DNA of 64,000 bases, taken from the NCBI GenBank assembly GCA_036362985.1, contig JAYGXS010000010.1, positions 3,400,472-3,464,471 on the forward strand, read 5' to 3'. The notes under the pieces are model-generated. The model had not been told where the DNA came from. It ran no database searches and saw nothing but the letters and a program-made list of their open reading frames with translations. The translations under genes were made by a program, and so were the position numbers. Positions 11,988 to 24,500 of this stretch are shown here, piece after piece (the stretch's first letter is position 1; each line of letters starts with the position of its first letter). Source of the DNA: Ligula intestinalis. Its lineage: Eukaryota > Platyhelminthes > Cestoda > Diphyllobothriidea > Diphyllobothriidae.

Positions 11988-12401
11988 GTAAGACGCAAGG
12001 CTATAATATCATCCACCTACCGGGAGAATAACCTAGTTTCCCGTGACTGAGATACCGTAAAGTCGGCCTTGATTGGCTGATTCCTTACTGATTTTCATAC
12101 CGTATCTGAAATAAAAACGTGTTCTTCAGAATAAGCGCATGAGTTCATGAACCATGCAACCTAACCATAGTACTGCTGTTCCCTTGTACACGGGAAAGCT
12201 ATTTCACTCTGTAAGGTGGTCCACCATACTTGGGTGGTGGGGATGTCGAAGTTGGCATTTCTGTGCCACGTGCATTATACTGTGCGTTTCGGTGGCAAAA
12301 AAGTAACCGCTTCCCGCGTCTGTTAATAAAAAAAAAACCATTTTCAAATCAGCCAAGTAACTTGAACACCTCAAATATGACAAATGATAGCCGTTGGTTA
12401 T

Positions 12402-12490
12402 TTAAAGGGAGGTTTTGCTGTCAGTAAGCGTTTATGACCAACCACAAAATAACGGAAATGGAATTTGGCAGAAAAAATCAAAATTAATGT
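12402..12490 (-). repeat. Inverted repeat, right arm
   Basis: Reverse complement of 10068-10155; the shared core is TGACCAACCACAAAATAACG. Confidence 0.65.
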
Positions 12491-12639
12491 ACGGAAGTCG
12501 GTGTTACGATAATCTGACCTCAGAAGATCCCTTCTCGGTATTTTATTAAACAATCCGATGGGTAGGCCGGATGTTTATGGCCTTTCAAACCCAGTTTCTC
12601 GGCAGCCGTGTTCACACAGTGGGCTCCACTGGAAATTCT

Positions 12640-12830
12640 TAGCTGCTCCACGGTTGTTGGCGACTGCAGTTTCGACAGCGGATTCGTAGCCCTCTCTGGC
12701 GAAGTGTCCAACGCAGATCCAGCCGGAGCGGTAGCATCCGATCAATCATACGTGCGTGCAAACACCTCGGAACTAGAGGAACTTGTAGCCCTCTAAGGCG
12801 AGGTATCCAACCCGGAGTTCAAACAACTAG
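12640..12830 (+). pseudogene. Exon-like unit B with in-frame stop
   Basis: The frame reads VALSGEVSNADPAGAVASDQ, then TSELEELVAL, a TAA stop, then GEVSNPEFKQL up to a donor CTAG/gtgagt. GTAGCCCTCTNNGGCGA occurs twice 99 bp apart, once with TCT and once with TAA, so the unit is itself an in-frame 33-codon duplication. SELExLxxL and the ending KxLG match unit A. The stop makes it a likely dead exon. Confidence 0.4.
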
Positions 12831-13054
12831 GTGAGTAGTGTTTTCCAAACTTTTGCAATCCCCGACTCAGACAAATATATTTCCTGTTAGAACTTAGCGA
12901 CTAGTTTGATGTGACTAGAGATTTAAACCTACATGCAAATTTAAGATGGTTGATTGAAGCCTTATCGGAATAGGAAAAACACTTACAAGGTTGCGAGTGA
13001 TGCGTTCACGTTAGAATTGTTGTTTTTCAGGAACCTAATGACTCGTTTTTCACT

Positions 13055-13165
13055 CACAATGCACAACTTACCAGATCCTATTGGTAGAACCGAACAGTCA
13101 AATTTGGGGTAGCAGTTCGGAAACGAAAGAGGAGATCGAAGGAACAAGGGCAGGATTGATTATAG
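13055..13165. repeat. Direct repeat R6, copy 1
   Basis: Shares CAATGCACAACTTACCAGAT, a TTGGTAG block, GGGTAGCAGT and GATCGAAGGAA with 14280-14395. No coding function is evident. Confidence 0.55.
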
Positions 13166-13679
13166 AGGCCACAAAAAACTCGTCGACTTATTATTTTTAA
13201 AAAAACTACTTTTACATATTCAGTAGCCCTAATTTTAAATTTTTCGTTAAATTCCTCCAGTAAGAGGACGAATTTCCTTTGCACATTTGGCTGAGCCGAT
13301 GTGTAATGGAGGTAATCTTTTAGGTTAGGAATGCTTATACCCGTGTGTACCTTTTTTGAACCTAAGCACACTCGTCTACTGCTGTATGATTGTGTAAATG
13401 AGTCAATGTTTGTGCATCTTGCACGTTCTTTTCAATGGTTTAAGGATTTGCGGTTAGGACGGCTATACTCATGGATATCCTTGTGCACATTGAACACTTT
13501 TTTACTTCGTTTTTTTTAAAATGATTTAGGGCCTTACGGCACGGATTTTGATACTCGAATAACTCATGCTGATCCTCGTTTGTAATTTATAAATGACAGA
13601 GATTAGCGGTTTCTCCAGCTGATATTATCACCCATCATGATAAAAGGTAGACATTAAGCTACCAGCAAGTAATTTCTGT

Positions 13680-13740
13680 TACTGCGCCCTCTCCGATGAA
13701 CCCCAGTTCAAACCACTGGAACACTCAGTCTAGGTCATTC
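13680..13740 (+). pseudogene. Fragment resembling exon-like units A and B
   Basis: A short open frame reads CALSDEPQFKPLEHSV and then a stop. DEPQFKPL matches NPEFKQL of unit B and STEYKKL of unit A. This is probably a third, truncated copy. Confidence 0.25.
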
Positions 13741-14119
13741 ACAGTTTACCATTCTGAACGGTCTGACGATCCGATACAGCTCCACATGACTACGTTGATT
13801 GGTTGATCAAAGTCAGTTCTGCTTTCTGGCTTATTCTTCTTAATATCCCCCGGAGTTTGCAATATACCGAAAACAATCACTGAGAATTTTGTTCTTACTC
13901 GGTTATTTCAGAGCTAACTTTAATTTATTCAAAAGCCTCAAATACAAAATGTGAAAAAAGAAAAGCAATAACCAGCATGAGTTATTCGACTGTCAATGTC
14001 GGTACCATAAAGCCACAAAGTACTTTAAAAAATATGCAAAGTAAACATGTTTTTTTTAAATTAATAAGTTGGTTTGTCAGATTTGCTTAATTTGAGTTGA
14101 CCCAAGTGTGAAAAACTAG

Positions 14120-14198
14120 GCGTTTGGCGGGATTTGAATCCGCGCATCAGAGAAAGCCTTTGCCGGAGGCTAATGCTCTACCGCTAAGCTACAAACGC
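14120..14198 (-). tRNA. tRNA-like gene or tRNA pseudogene
   Basis: On the minus strand, GCGTTTG at the 5' end pairs perfectly with CAAACGC at the 3' end (7 bp). A D-arm (GCTT/GAGC around AGCGGTA) and a T-arm (GCGGA TTCAAAT CCCGC, four pairs) are present. AGCCT/AGGCT forms an anticodon stem enclosing CCGGCAA, which would give anticodon GGC. Position 33 is C rather than T, there are extra bases before the anticodon stem, and the variable region is long (79 nt in total). These faults favour a tRNA pseudogene or SINE founder over a working tRNA. Confidence 0.5.
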
Positions 14199-14279
14199 CC
14201 GCTACACGCCATGAGTTTAATCACACAATTCTTTAAGCATTCTTTAACATGGGCCTTGTAACTAACCTATCGACTGGTT

Positions 14280-14395
14280 AATTGCTTGCAATGCACAACT
14301 TACCAGATTATGTTGGTAGGAGCGGAAAGGCGAGTTCCGGGTAGCAGTCAGAAAGTGGAAGGAAAGATCGAAGGAAGAAGAATTTTAGGGGCCGG
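14280..14395. repeat. Direct repeat R6, copy 2
   Basis: Counterpart of 13055-13165; it lies about 80 bp beyond the tRNA-like gene. Confidence 0.55.
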
Positions 14396-14810
14396 TAGTT
14401 TCGGATTCTAATTTGAGCTCATCATCATAGGGTGTAGCAAATTGATGGCACAAGCAAGGCAGTATTTATAGCGGATATTGCCGTGATAAGTGTTAGACCT
14501 TTGGTTCGCCATCATTTGGGCGTTTTGGCCTACTCACAAAGAGTGTCAGATATATTAATAACCTATTTTAACCAATAGGTGCCCAACCATCTCTGAAGAC
14601 TTGATCGTTGCATATTTCGTGACCGCATTTTTTCAACTCTGATTTGTCTTCGTCTTACCGAATTGACACAGCCACCTGGTTGTGTCAATTCGGTATGGTT
14701 AATTTTCCAGCAGTACAGCTGTTCCCCGTTTATTCCGTCTTCCCTTATGATTTGGGGAATATCCTTGTGTCGACACAGCAATAACTTTCGACATGATTTA
14801 TCTCTTATAG

Positions 14811-14969
14811 GCAGTATGGAGGAATGCGCGGACTATACAGGAGGCCTCTGGGAACACTGCGCAATTGGTTTGGGAATTCAACCGATTGATGTTAGCGAAT
14901 ACTCTCCAACGATGCTTGCGCACAGAGAATAAAACTGGCAAACGAATGTCTCCTGCAGTTCGCGTTTAA
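14811..14969 (+). CDS. Possible terminal exon, unknown product
   Basis: A good acceptor (TTTATCTCTTATAG) is followed by a frame AVWRNARTIQEASGN, later EFNRLMLANTLQRCLR, ending at TAA 14967-14969. A second frame from the same acceptor is also open (SMEECADYTGG to 14932), so the true reading is undecided. No domain is recognised and no matching upstream exon was found. Confidence 0.2.
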   Translation, partial: AVWRNARTIQEASGNTAQLVWEFNRLMLANTLQRCLRTENKTGKRMSPAVRV

Positions 14970-15492
14970 CGGTAGCAGCAAAATTAACGGCAGCCGCAAC
15001 AACCCATATTGTGGTGTTCATGCAACCTGAATCCGCCGTGCAAACAGCCGGGAATATGTAGAGGTTAACACCTTTACCTGCTCTTGGATGTAGCTTTTGC
15101 CGTGACCTGTGGGCACAAAAGCCAACACTAGCATGCGCCAGACACTGTCCGCCCCCTTATGGTAACCTGGATTACGGCGGAGGGGAAGAAGTCCATTTTG
15201 TCGGTTATTCACAAACTTTCTAGGTCGCTGCGCATTCCCTGACGATGGGGACAGACGATTGAACAAAGCTGTATAAATAAACCTATAATTTTTTTCTCCA
15301 ATATATATCTACATCTGCGCGCAGGTGTGTCTTTGGTTTTCCCAGTTCATTTCCACGTTGGGGAAGCTTGCAGGTATCCCTCTGTAGCGATGCATATGCG
15401 TCAGGATCTGTATATCAATGTTTTCAAATGGCATCTCTGCCCGAAGCATAATCTGTAAAACATTTTAGTCAGCTGCGAAAGTAGTGTTAGAA

Positions 15493-15853
15493 GAAGAAGA
15501 AGAGGATGTGATCAGTGGAAAGTTGTCTTACCGAGAGAATAAGTCACGTATGAAGGGCTGGACCCAGCAACAACTCTGAGGACAGTGAGAATTATTGTCG
15601 CACAATTATCGAGTTCGCATCTGACACGGACGAGATCATCACCGCACCAGTTAAGACCCCCATGAGGTGGATACATGAGCTTTTAAGTATCATATGCATG
15701 CTGATGACCACTAAAAACTATAAATACTTGCAAAATGTATATGTTTAACCTCTCTCTGCCCATGTCTCAGACTATCATAAGATTATCTCTGATTAAGGAT
15801 TCTCGACAGATTCCGAAACGAACATTTCCAAAGATTGCATATTCTTCTTCTTT
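15493..15853 (+). mobile_element. Short non-autonomous Penelope-like element
   Basis: About 360 bp bounded by GAAGAAGAAGA plus GATGTGATCAGTGGAAA on the left and the inverted equivalent on the right. The interior matches 39620-39900 of a longer Penelope copy: CAACAACTCTGAGGACAG, an ATGACCACTA block and ACTATAAATAC as a TATA box. Near the right end CTCTGATTAAGGATTC, a short loop and GATTCCGAAACG form a hammerhead-like fold with a degenerate core (CTGATTA instead of CUGANGA). No endonuclease frame remains. Confidence 0.6.
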
Positions 15854-15859
15854 ACTGCT

Positions 15860-17155
15860 TCCTGGGACTGGAATTTTCACATCTATTGGCTTTTACTAAA
15901 GAAGCGCAAAGAACTTCCCCACTTTGAGTGTGAATATTTAGGAGTCGATAGGTTAAAAACGGGAAAGTTTCCCAAATAGATAATCAAGGATGACCGTTTA
16001 GGCTGGACAAACTTCAGTCAGAAAATCAGCCGAAGGGTTAAGGTAGCTTAGAACAAGTGTTAAGTTAGCGGAACAGGGACAAACAGTTAGCCAGACGCAT
16101 GCAATTGGTAAGAATAATCAGGTTACTGAATATTGACGTACAAGGAAGAGGCAAACTGATCCTGCATTATTGGAAACCGATAAGAAGAAGGTACGATTTC
16201 AAACGGGTAGCATTGCATTTGCGCGCAGTTTAAATTGTTTTCCATTATGAAGCAAAGGATTAAATACGCTAGCGTCGAAGTTCAAACAATGCGAGATGCA
16301 GAAGCCATGTGAGTGCTACTTTTAAGCTAATCTGGGGGTTGAAACGAGGAGGATAGTGAGGGTGAAGCCGTTGGAGAAGTTTTTTGTAATTTAAGATTAA
16401 ATTTCTGACAAATGCAAGAAATGATATAATTTGGCTTGAATTAAGTCCTTCGAGAGAAACCGCAAGTAACAGCTCATGCACGAAACCCATTACATCAGGC
16501 AGCTTGCCGACTATGAGAACAACGCCGATGGTTACTTTCAGGGAAACTCCCTGGACCCACTGGAACAACGGCGAGAGAGTGTAAGTTGGGGAGTATTCAT
16601 TGACCTTAGCCGAGCGCAGGTTAGATGGTAGGTGGTAGGTGACATCGGGGCGAGCGCGCCTAAAAGGGGGCTGGCGTCCAAGTCAAAGGAGGATTTAAAC
16701 TGGCGCACGAACCAACTACTGCTTCTTAGAGAATCCACGGAGGAAGAAAACGTAAAGCATGCCTACTGAAAATAAAAGAGTAGTTTTTAAGTTTTGAAAA
16801 AAAATGTTTGGCCTCAAAATTGCTTCTTGCCGAGTCGTCTAGCGCCAGCGCCAGGGCACCAAATTGTTAAGGAATCATGATGCGCAAGTCCGCCAAGTGT
16901 GTTGAACGTTCAGCAGGTCACGGACCAAACGCCGGCTCCCAAGCAATTTGGACACAAGCGGGCAATTATTATCGACAGGTGGGAGCCGTTTATTGCCATA
17001 AGTATGCAGTAGTATCTTGTATCTCCCTGTGCATAAATAACCCGCTTCGGCTTTGTCTCTGGTGATGGATCCGCGATGCATTTCAAAATGTTAGGCGAAC
17101 AAATGCTTCGCCCTGTCATCAGATCTGCTTCTTGTGAATTGCTTTCTTATAATTT
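15860..17155. other. No gene recognised
   Basis: Minus-strand frames at 16269-16568 and 16538-16738 have no recognisable domain. I see no shared repeat. Confidence 0.4.
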
Positions 17156-17159
17156 GCAT

Positions 17160-17535
17160 TCAGTTTTCATATCTCCAATGTAAACACGCTGACGACTGCC
17201 TGTTAAAAAGTCAACTAAGCATTTAAGAAGATTTCCAGTCGCACCCATTTGATGTAGCTTTGAGATTACTCACATGTGTTGAACCTTGTCGAACGCCTTG
17301 CTGAAGTTAATGTAGATCGCATCAACCAACGAATTCATTTCCAAACAATTTGATCACTTTTCATGGATTTTAGCGGGCTAATGAGACCAAACCGATCACT
17401 TCGGAATACATGTTGCGCTCCACTTAGCAAATTGTTCTCCCCATTTGGTCTTATTACTTTCGATTTGATTACTTTCTCCATTGCTTTGCAATTAATGCTT
17501 GTCAGACTATCTGGTCTCAAGCTATAATGCGACGC
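17160..17535 (-). mobile_element. Non-LTR retrotransposon RT fragment (CR1/Jockey-like)
   Basis: The minus-strand translation gives SLTSINCKAMEKVI, then NLLSGAQHVFRSDR, and in shifted frames INFSKAFDKV and SRQRVYIGD. These are successive landmarks of CR1/Jockey-type reverse transcriptases: the SLTS..CK..E motif, the QHGFR motif and the FSKAFD catalytic block. Several frameshifts and stops show the copy is dead. It points opposite to the RT fragment at 18370-19370, so either an inversion or two insertions occurred. Confidence 0.75.
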
Positions 17536-18369
17536 TAATGGAACTATTCAATATCGTCAGACCATAAACAACCCGCCAAAGTTAGAAGGAATATTTGGCG
17601 TGATGAATTTGATAAAATGGAGTCCAAAATTAACAACAATAACAAGGAATCTGCTTTCTCCGGCAATATAATGGATGATTATAATGGCGCAGGGAGTTAT
17701 TATATACTCTCCCGAGAAACCACTGTCCGGTAACATGGAAGCAGCTACGCAACCGTATCTAGTAACTAAGTCAAGCCCTGCAGAAATAAGCAAACAAAAA
17801 GCACAGATTGTGGAGCAATTCTCTCGCTGATAGCAATCTCATATCCATTTATGCATACAAAGCGTAGGGGAGCGTGATGAAGTAACTTATCTTCAGGAAA
17901 AGTCAAGACTTTGAAAAAGCGGTGGTGGGACAAGCAGTTACAAATCTGAGGTTATTCTACAGCTACTTACGAACAATCACACGAGGCAGGGACCCAGTCC
18001 CCTAACTGAAGACAAGAGAAGAACAGGAAAGAAGGGATGATGGAGCAATTTTTAAATTGGTCCCTACGATTGAAGGCGAATTAATCCCACCCAACTATGG
18101 CTTGGATTGTGATTGAGGTAACTCTAGCTGGAGTAACTGTTCGTCGAGCTTGCTAGAAGAGTTTGCGGATGAGCTAGCTTGACCGTTTGCTATGTTTTCA
18201 ATACCTTCAGCTGTTTATTCACCGATTGGAAATGCGAACAGATAACGCTGCTGTATGGAAGAGGCAGAAAGGATTCACTGTCTCGTACATAAACTCAGCC
18301 AAATGCGTGTTAGAAGAAACCTTCCGAAGTGGATTTGATGCTTCCTATTTGGCCGCTCTAAGACTGGCC

Positions 18370-19370
18370 GTGTCGGCAACCAGCAGTTGCAATTAAGAGT
18401 GGTGTTCCCAAGGACTCTGGAATTGGTCCTATATTAGTCACTTTATAAACGAACAACTGCGCCCTTGAAATTGATCGTGATCTAGCTATTCTTGGGGATA
18501 ATATTACGATTTGGAGCGTCATTGAAAATGCTGCTGAAGAAAAGCTTTCGCAAGAAAACCTAAATCGACTTCAAGTTTCGTCGAAGGACATGATTGCTGG
18601 TTAATGAGAAAAAAGTTCACTATTCGGCGTGTTGGACGACCCAACTCTCATAATTGCATGGATATCTGCCTGAATAGCATCCAACTGCAAGCAGTGGACG
18701 CGCAAATAGATGTAGGATTGTGTGTCACAACTGCATTGTGCAAATTTAGCCTAGTCTGTGATGTCCGTCCTGTGCCATGTTCAAAGAGCTTTCGCCACCT
18801 TTTAAAAGACTGCTTCGCTAAAGGCTTTGGAACTTGAATTCAATCTCGAAGGCTGCAGACCGTGTGCATGGAAAGACCTCAATTACTTCAAAAAAGTTCG
18901 AAGGTGTGCATCAAAGCTTGTGACCGGACATGGCTAATTACCCTATTAAACGTGTTTATGTAATTTTGACCGATTTCCTTCAAGTTACAGGCAGCTGCGT
19001 GGTGACATGATACCAGTATTTCGTATAATGCGCGGTCATGACTGCTCTATTGTACTTGGCGAATTCTTAGAGTAAGCAACCACTACAAACTTAAGAGGAA
19101 TTCGATTAAACAACGTTCCATTACTGGCAACGCCAGAGTTTCTGCGTACTAGCTATGTAAGAAGAGGGATTTCAAAGGTATTTACCTATATTGACCTAAT
19201 AAAACTGAACTGAACTAACGGGGACCAAGCTGGACACGCGATTGTTCTTCCATTACAATAACGTGGTCGAAGCTTGGAATGCTCTGTCTCTGTGTGTTCT
19301 GATGTCCGCTTACATTGAAGAGGAAGCTAGAGGAAGCAATGCTGACTTTACCACCGTCTGACTTAAGATT
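18370..19370 (+). mobile_element. Non-LTR retrotransposon 3' region (CR1-like)
   Basis: Degraded frames in order: SGVPKDSGIGPILV (the S.VPQGSVLGP block), a stretch with a decayed catalytic site (LGDNITIW), the downstream ASKLVTGHG, YRQLRGDMIPVFRIMRG and LRTSYVRRGISK, and finally TRLFFHYNNVVEAWNALS. This order matches the C-terminal half of platyhelminth CR1-like polymerases. Many stops are present; it is a fossil. It lies upstream of WTAP with no obvious effect on it. Confidence 0.75.
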
Positions 19371-19379
19371 CAGTGGTGA

Positions 19380-21560
19380 ATGTGAATCAAATGATCACCG
19401 TAATTATTGACATTTAAGAACACCCTCAGAAATTTTAACTAAAGGAGTACCAGCATCGGCAACCAATAGAGAACGTGCGAAATTTTATAAACGTGTGTGC
19501 TACAACTTGTCCATAAGTTTAACGTTCGCGTTGTTCTTTTGCAGTCGTTTACGCCGTAAGTAATGCATGCATAATTTTTAACATTTGAAATGGGTCAGCC
19601 AACTAACCGGTGATGCCTACTACACCATGCCTTTGTTAGTGGTTTGCCTTTGATCATGCACTAACCCGACGAGGCTGCCTGTATGTTAGTTTTCCGACAG
19701 TTGCTTATGTCCTTCTTTAAGTAAATGAGAAACTAGGAGTTAATTTTGCATCGTTGGAGTAATTTTATTTCAAAATCGTGCCAGACATACAGCACAGAAA
19801 ACAGTTAAGGCTGATCAGCCTTATGTAAGGCGTTTCAGTCGTGATATATCCGGCCCTGGTACGTGTCGTTCATGCTTCGTTCTGAAAATGTTCCCGTGGT
19901 ATTTCGTGGTATTTCGACGCTGAATATAAAGGCATGCTTTCTATCACGATAACGGTGCAAAATAAGTGTGGCTTGTGATATTAACACGAGCAGGTGTACG
20001 TAAATGCATTGGGACAATGTTTAACTGAAAAAGTTCTGTTGAGCAATTGATTTGAATCCCAATTCCATGCGCCTGGCCTGGGTCATTTAAACCAGCACTG
20101 ATAAAAATTTCCACTTTGGTATCCATCTTATTGATCGATAATGCTGCTGAATAAGTGACTGATGCGGAGTTTTACGGCAAAACAAAAATACCCAGTTTCG
20201 TACATAAATCAAGATATGTCGGTAACAGCCAATCGTATAACTTAAAGAGTTCACATTTATAGCCGACTGGACGTTCAGCTCTTTCGGGTAAGCTCTTGAC
20301 TTCTAAAATGCTGTATTTGGAAAGGACGTATCTGCCGTCATATTGCTTGAACTGTATGCACAATACTTGGCTGAACCTTTTTCTCATGATGTGCCTGTTT
20401 ATTAACTGATCATTTAATTAGATCTATAACTTACAAAGTTGTCAAATTTCCTCTGCTTTATAAGTATACCTGGGTTTTGGGTCACGATTACTCTGAAGAC
20501 TACTTTACGGTCTTCTGTTTACTCCGCGAAAAAAAACACAGAGTAGAAGACTGTCAGTATACTTAATAATGCCAAAATACTGGCACTCTACACTCCTTCA
20601 CTCTCTTGTATAATAGCACAAAAGATCTCTGTCTTGGTATATTTCTCATTGATTCGGGGGCCTTTTCTCTTCATTTAAAGGTAAACTATTTACCATATTC
20701 GAACATATAGACCTTGCGTTTTATTTAAAAATCATGCACTGAAAAAACAACGCATTAGTATTACTTTGATTTCATGCTTTTCAAAACAGCCTCCTTGACG
20801 GGAGTGTTTTACAGATGAGTTGCGACCTGTCTAAGCGGCTTTGCCCTTTACGATTAGGTAGCCCCCACCGTTATCGTCAACTTCACGGCAAGGTCACGTT
20901 TCTCGCCCTTTGTCTACCCTGTTCCCACACTGATAAAGTGGAAATACATTCAATGGCCGTTAGCACGGGAGCGAATTTGTCCACTCGATGCTTTCTGACG
21001 TTTGTGTGTTTCCCTGGTGCCATATGCCGGCATATTATAGGCATGTGTATGCCAGCAAAATGGCCGCACGTTGATTGGCTGAGATATTCACGGATAAAGT
21101 GTTGTCAGTGTGGTCATGACTGTGATTGTTGCATGAATCTCTGTAAAAAATCTGAAGGTCAACAGGCTCAGCCTCAAAAAGTATGCTTTTGAACGAACGG
21201 ACACTACTATTTTTGGTGGTTCCAGGATTTCAACGCGCTCTACCTGCGCTATCATTCGCAATAAGAGCTATTTACATGGTTCCAAGAGAATCAAAGTGAT
21301 GTATTAGAAAGCAAGCCACTTTATGCCGGAATTATGCCAACATGGGGCATGGAAATACCGGCATTAAACCAGTATATTGCTGTAAGTGTTTATGACTAGC
21401 TATTCTATTTCTGCAGCGATTGCGGCACCTGTCTTTTCCTTCACGCGTCGCTGGCTCCTGATGGGTATTGTTCCCCGGGCTTTATTGTATTGCAAAAGCT
21501 TTTGGACTCTAAACCGTTTTTATAGGTTACCTTCTCCCCAGAATATGTATGTCTTTTATT
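19380..21560. other. No gene recognised
   Basis: This is the region upstream of WTAP. The longest frame (20815-21192, Cys-rich) has no domain or splice support. An imperfect inverted repeat (GGTCTTCTG with a CAGAGTAGAAGAC partner) lies near 20510-20550. I cannot identify a promoter by sequence. Confidence 0.4.
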
Positions 21561-21567
21561 GCAGACG

Positions 21568-24500
21568 ATGTCGGGCGCTTATGGCACGGATGGTAACCAA
21601 TCATCCAAAAATTCGTTGGAAGATATGGAAAACATGTTTGTTATTCCGTATTTATTCCTATTCCAATTTATAGTATCAACCAGCAAGTTGCAGCTATAGG
21701 ACAGCTGGGTGCTTCGCTTTCCGCGCTAGAGAAAGAAAACGAACGTTTGGGTAATTATTTCTCATTTTAACTTCTCGCTCTGCCGAGGTGCATCATATAT
21801 TTTCCAGACGTTGCTTGTTTATTTTTTTACGGTCGTCATAAAACCCACTAATCTACTGGCCCTTGGGACGTGTTTTCTGCACGAATAGTTAACTCACCGC
21901 ACGTGTGTGTGTGATAGTTCTACTAAACAAGGACTCACGTTTTCATCATCTGCGATGTTTGAGTCGCGTTTTATGCAGGAATTACAACCACCAGTGCCGC
22001 GGCCCTCGCTTGCTCGTCCATTTGCTTTTACTTGAAGAAGAGGTAGAGAAGAATATGTTTTGCTTGCCTCGAGTGCTGTCCTGACTTGTCCTAGTTTTCT
22101 GGATAGGACTAAAAAGGCGATGGTGCTAAGACAAAAGATAAAATCCTTGTAATATGTTTTTTTCTTACACGGGTGCACTTCAACTCCTTTTTGTTTTATA
22201 GATCCAATTCAATTAGCTTCATTATTAAATTTCCTATTTTGTTGTCCACACTGCCACTGCAGAGTGCTTCTCTTCGATACACCTCTGATTTATTCCACCT
22301 ATTTGTGCTGACTTATCTTTTACATTTGTATACCTACTAGGTTGGTTTGCCGCAGCTTTGGTTACCCTTGCTGAAGGTCCTACTATTAATCTCCTTCCCA
22401 CTGTAAGACATTTTTTAATTCAGTAGAAGAAGTACTTTGGGAGATTAAAAAGCTGAACTTTCAAAACCGGTATATCAACCAGAAAGCAGATAGGGAAAGC
22501 TGGGCGACCCACTGATGAGCCGGAGCCCTCGCAGCTGTGTCAAGCAGCGGCAGAATACCGGCGAAACACGTGTCTGGGGTCTTTTAGCAAGTACTTAGGC
22601 TGTTAGTATGGTAAGTTACAACAACTTTATCATCTGCACCGAGAGAGGCCTCAACTATGAGTAGTAAACTGGGTCGTAAAGACCGAAACTGCTGAAAGTT
22701 AATACTCCAGAGGCAAATTTGCAAACTAAGTGGGCGCAGAAGCAGAGAAACAATTTCATTACATGCTCTGCTGAGGTCTACTATAAAGCGTTACTGGCTA
22801 TCTTTAAAAATTCAGGCAGGAATCGCTCAGGTGGCCGCACGACGAATTTTCAGTAGTCCTTTTTGTCGGTCTTCTGTTTTCGTGCGATAATGGAAGACCG
22901 ACAAAAAACCTACTGAATGTGTGTTGTTAGGTGTTTATAATACATAAATATCCCTCAAAGACCCCACAACTAAATCTTCCTTTTATATGTCTTTCTTCTT
23001 CTCTGCCCTTAAACCAGCCGCAGAACAGCGAGCAGTCAAGTCAAGTACTGTAAAGGCCGATGCGGAAGCTCTCCAACGCTTCGTGGCCAGTGAATTCCGT
23101 TTGGCTCAGGCGCAGACCTTTCTGGTAGGTTTCTTCTTAACTGCAGCAGTCCTTAACGCAGGTTCACTACTCCAAAAAACAACAGCCCTACAAGCGGGCC
23201 CGCTTCTCTGTGTCTTCTGTTTCGACAGAGAAAACAACCGTGGTGACGACGACGACACCAGCTTCTATACTTGGTCAACTTCACCATGGCGGGCTTCTCA
23301 GTCCAGCCCTGAGCGCACTCTATAGGGCCGCTATCGAGCACGCGAAAGTCACCAAGATGAAGCTTAAACAGAGCTTCGATGACCTAACGGCTTGGAAGTT
23401 CTCTCCCGACAGGTATGTTACAAAACACCGTCGTCTTATCTCAGTGAATTGCCAATGTAGTCAGTCCTCAGGCTATATCCCCCGCTAAGATTGTGGAGGG
23501 CAATAATAGGAGTGTCGGTAGAAGCGAGTTCTAGGAAACAGTTCAGAATAGAAAAAGATGCAATCACTGGAACAAGAAGTTTATTTTCCTGTCGAGAATC
23601 CTTGATCATAGCTAACCGTTGAGTGGTGTGAGGCATACGCATTGTCATAAAACAGAGCTTCGATGACCTCACGGCTTGGGAGTTCTCCCCCGACAGGTAT
23701 GTTACAAAATAGCGTCGTTTCATCTCATTGAGATTTCCTTTTATCCGAATTGCCATTGTCTTCGTCAGCACCGGAGACCGAATACCGAAGGTTCAAGAAC
23801 CACTTCCATTTCCTGACTGACTGGGCTGACCCTCACCTTGACGTTTCCAGTTAGGTAACGGTTTAGGGTCGAGGGCAATGACACTGAGCTCGTGAGTTTT
23901 ACGGTTGCGAATGTGGCCAAACCACCTCAGCCGTCTTTCCTGAGTGGCCTAGGATATCCTTGCGATGTTGTCGCAGCGAGCGCGGACTGTCTCATGTGAG
24001 ACGAAGTCGGTGTACTTCATTCGAAGGATGGTCCTCAATCAGTAGTGGTCACATAACTTCAATTTTCGTTCATCTTCCACGCGCATAGCCCAGCATTCGC
24101 ATCCGCATAGAAGAAAAGACCGTACAGATGCGTGATACACGTGGACCTTCGTTGTAATAGAAATATCGCGTGGGGTCCATAGGCACTTTCAAAGGCTAGA
24201 GAAAACTCCCTGAGCTGCGTCAATTCGGGACATACTAACTGGTGCACTAACCAAGTCCAGTGACTACAGAACTTAAAACGGACTTCTCCTATGGCACTGT
24301 AGTGCTTTGGATGAAAGTAGGATAAATCATTGGTGGTATTAAAATATACTAAAATGGCTACTTTATGAATTTCAGTAGGCTAAATTGCGCATGTTCATTT
24401 AAGTTGGCGTAGTAGTTGTAGACGGGTCGCTTCTACTTCAACCCGTCTTGCCAGTCCTGCTACTACGTCTTCGACTCTTAACCCCTTAAAGTGGTAATTG

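Noticed and set aside
15018..15266. Helicase-like frame (VPTGHGKSYI)
   Set aside because: The PTGHGKS string resembles a Walker A, but it is isolated, with no further motifs or splice context.
20815..21192. 125-aa Cys-rich frame upstream of WTAP
   Set aside because: No domain, no splice or promoter support; long frames of this size are expected by chance in 64 kb.
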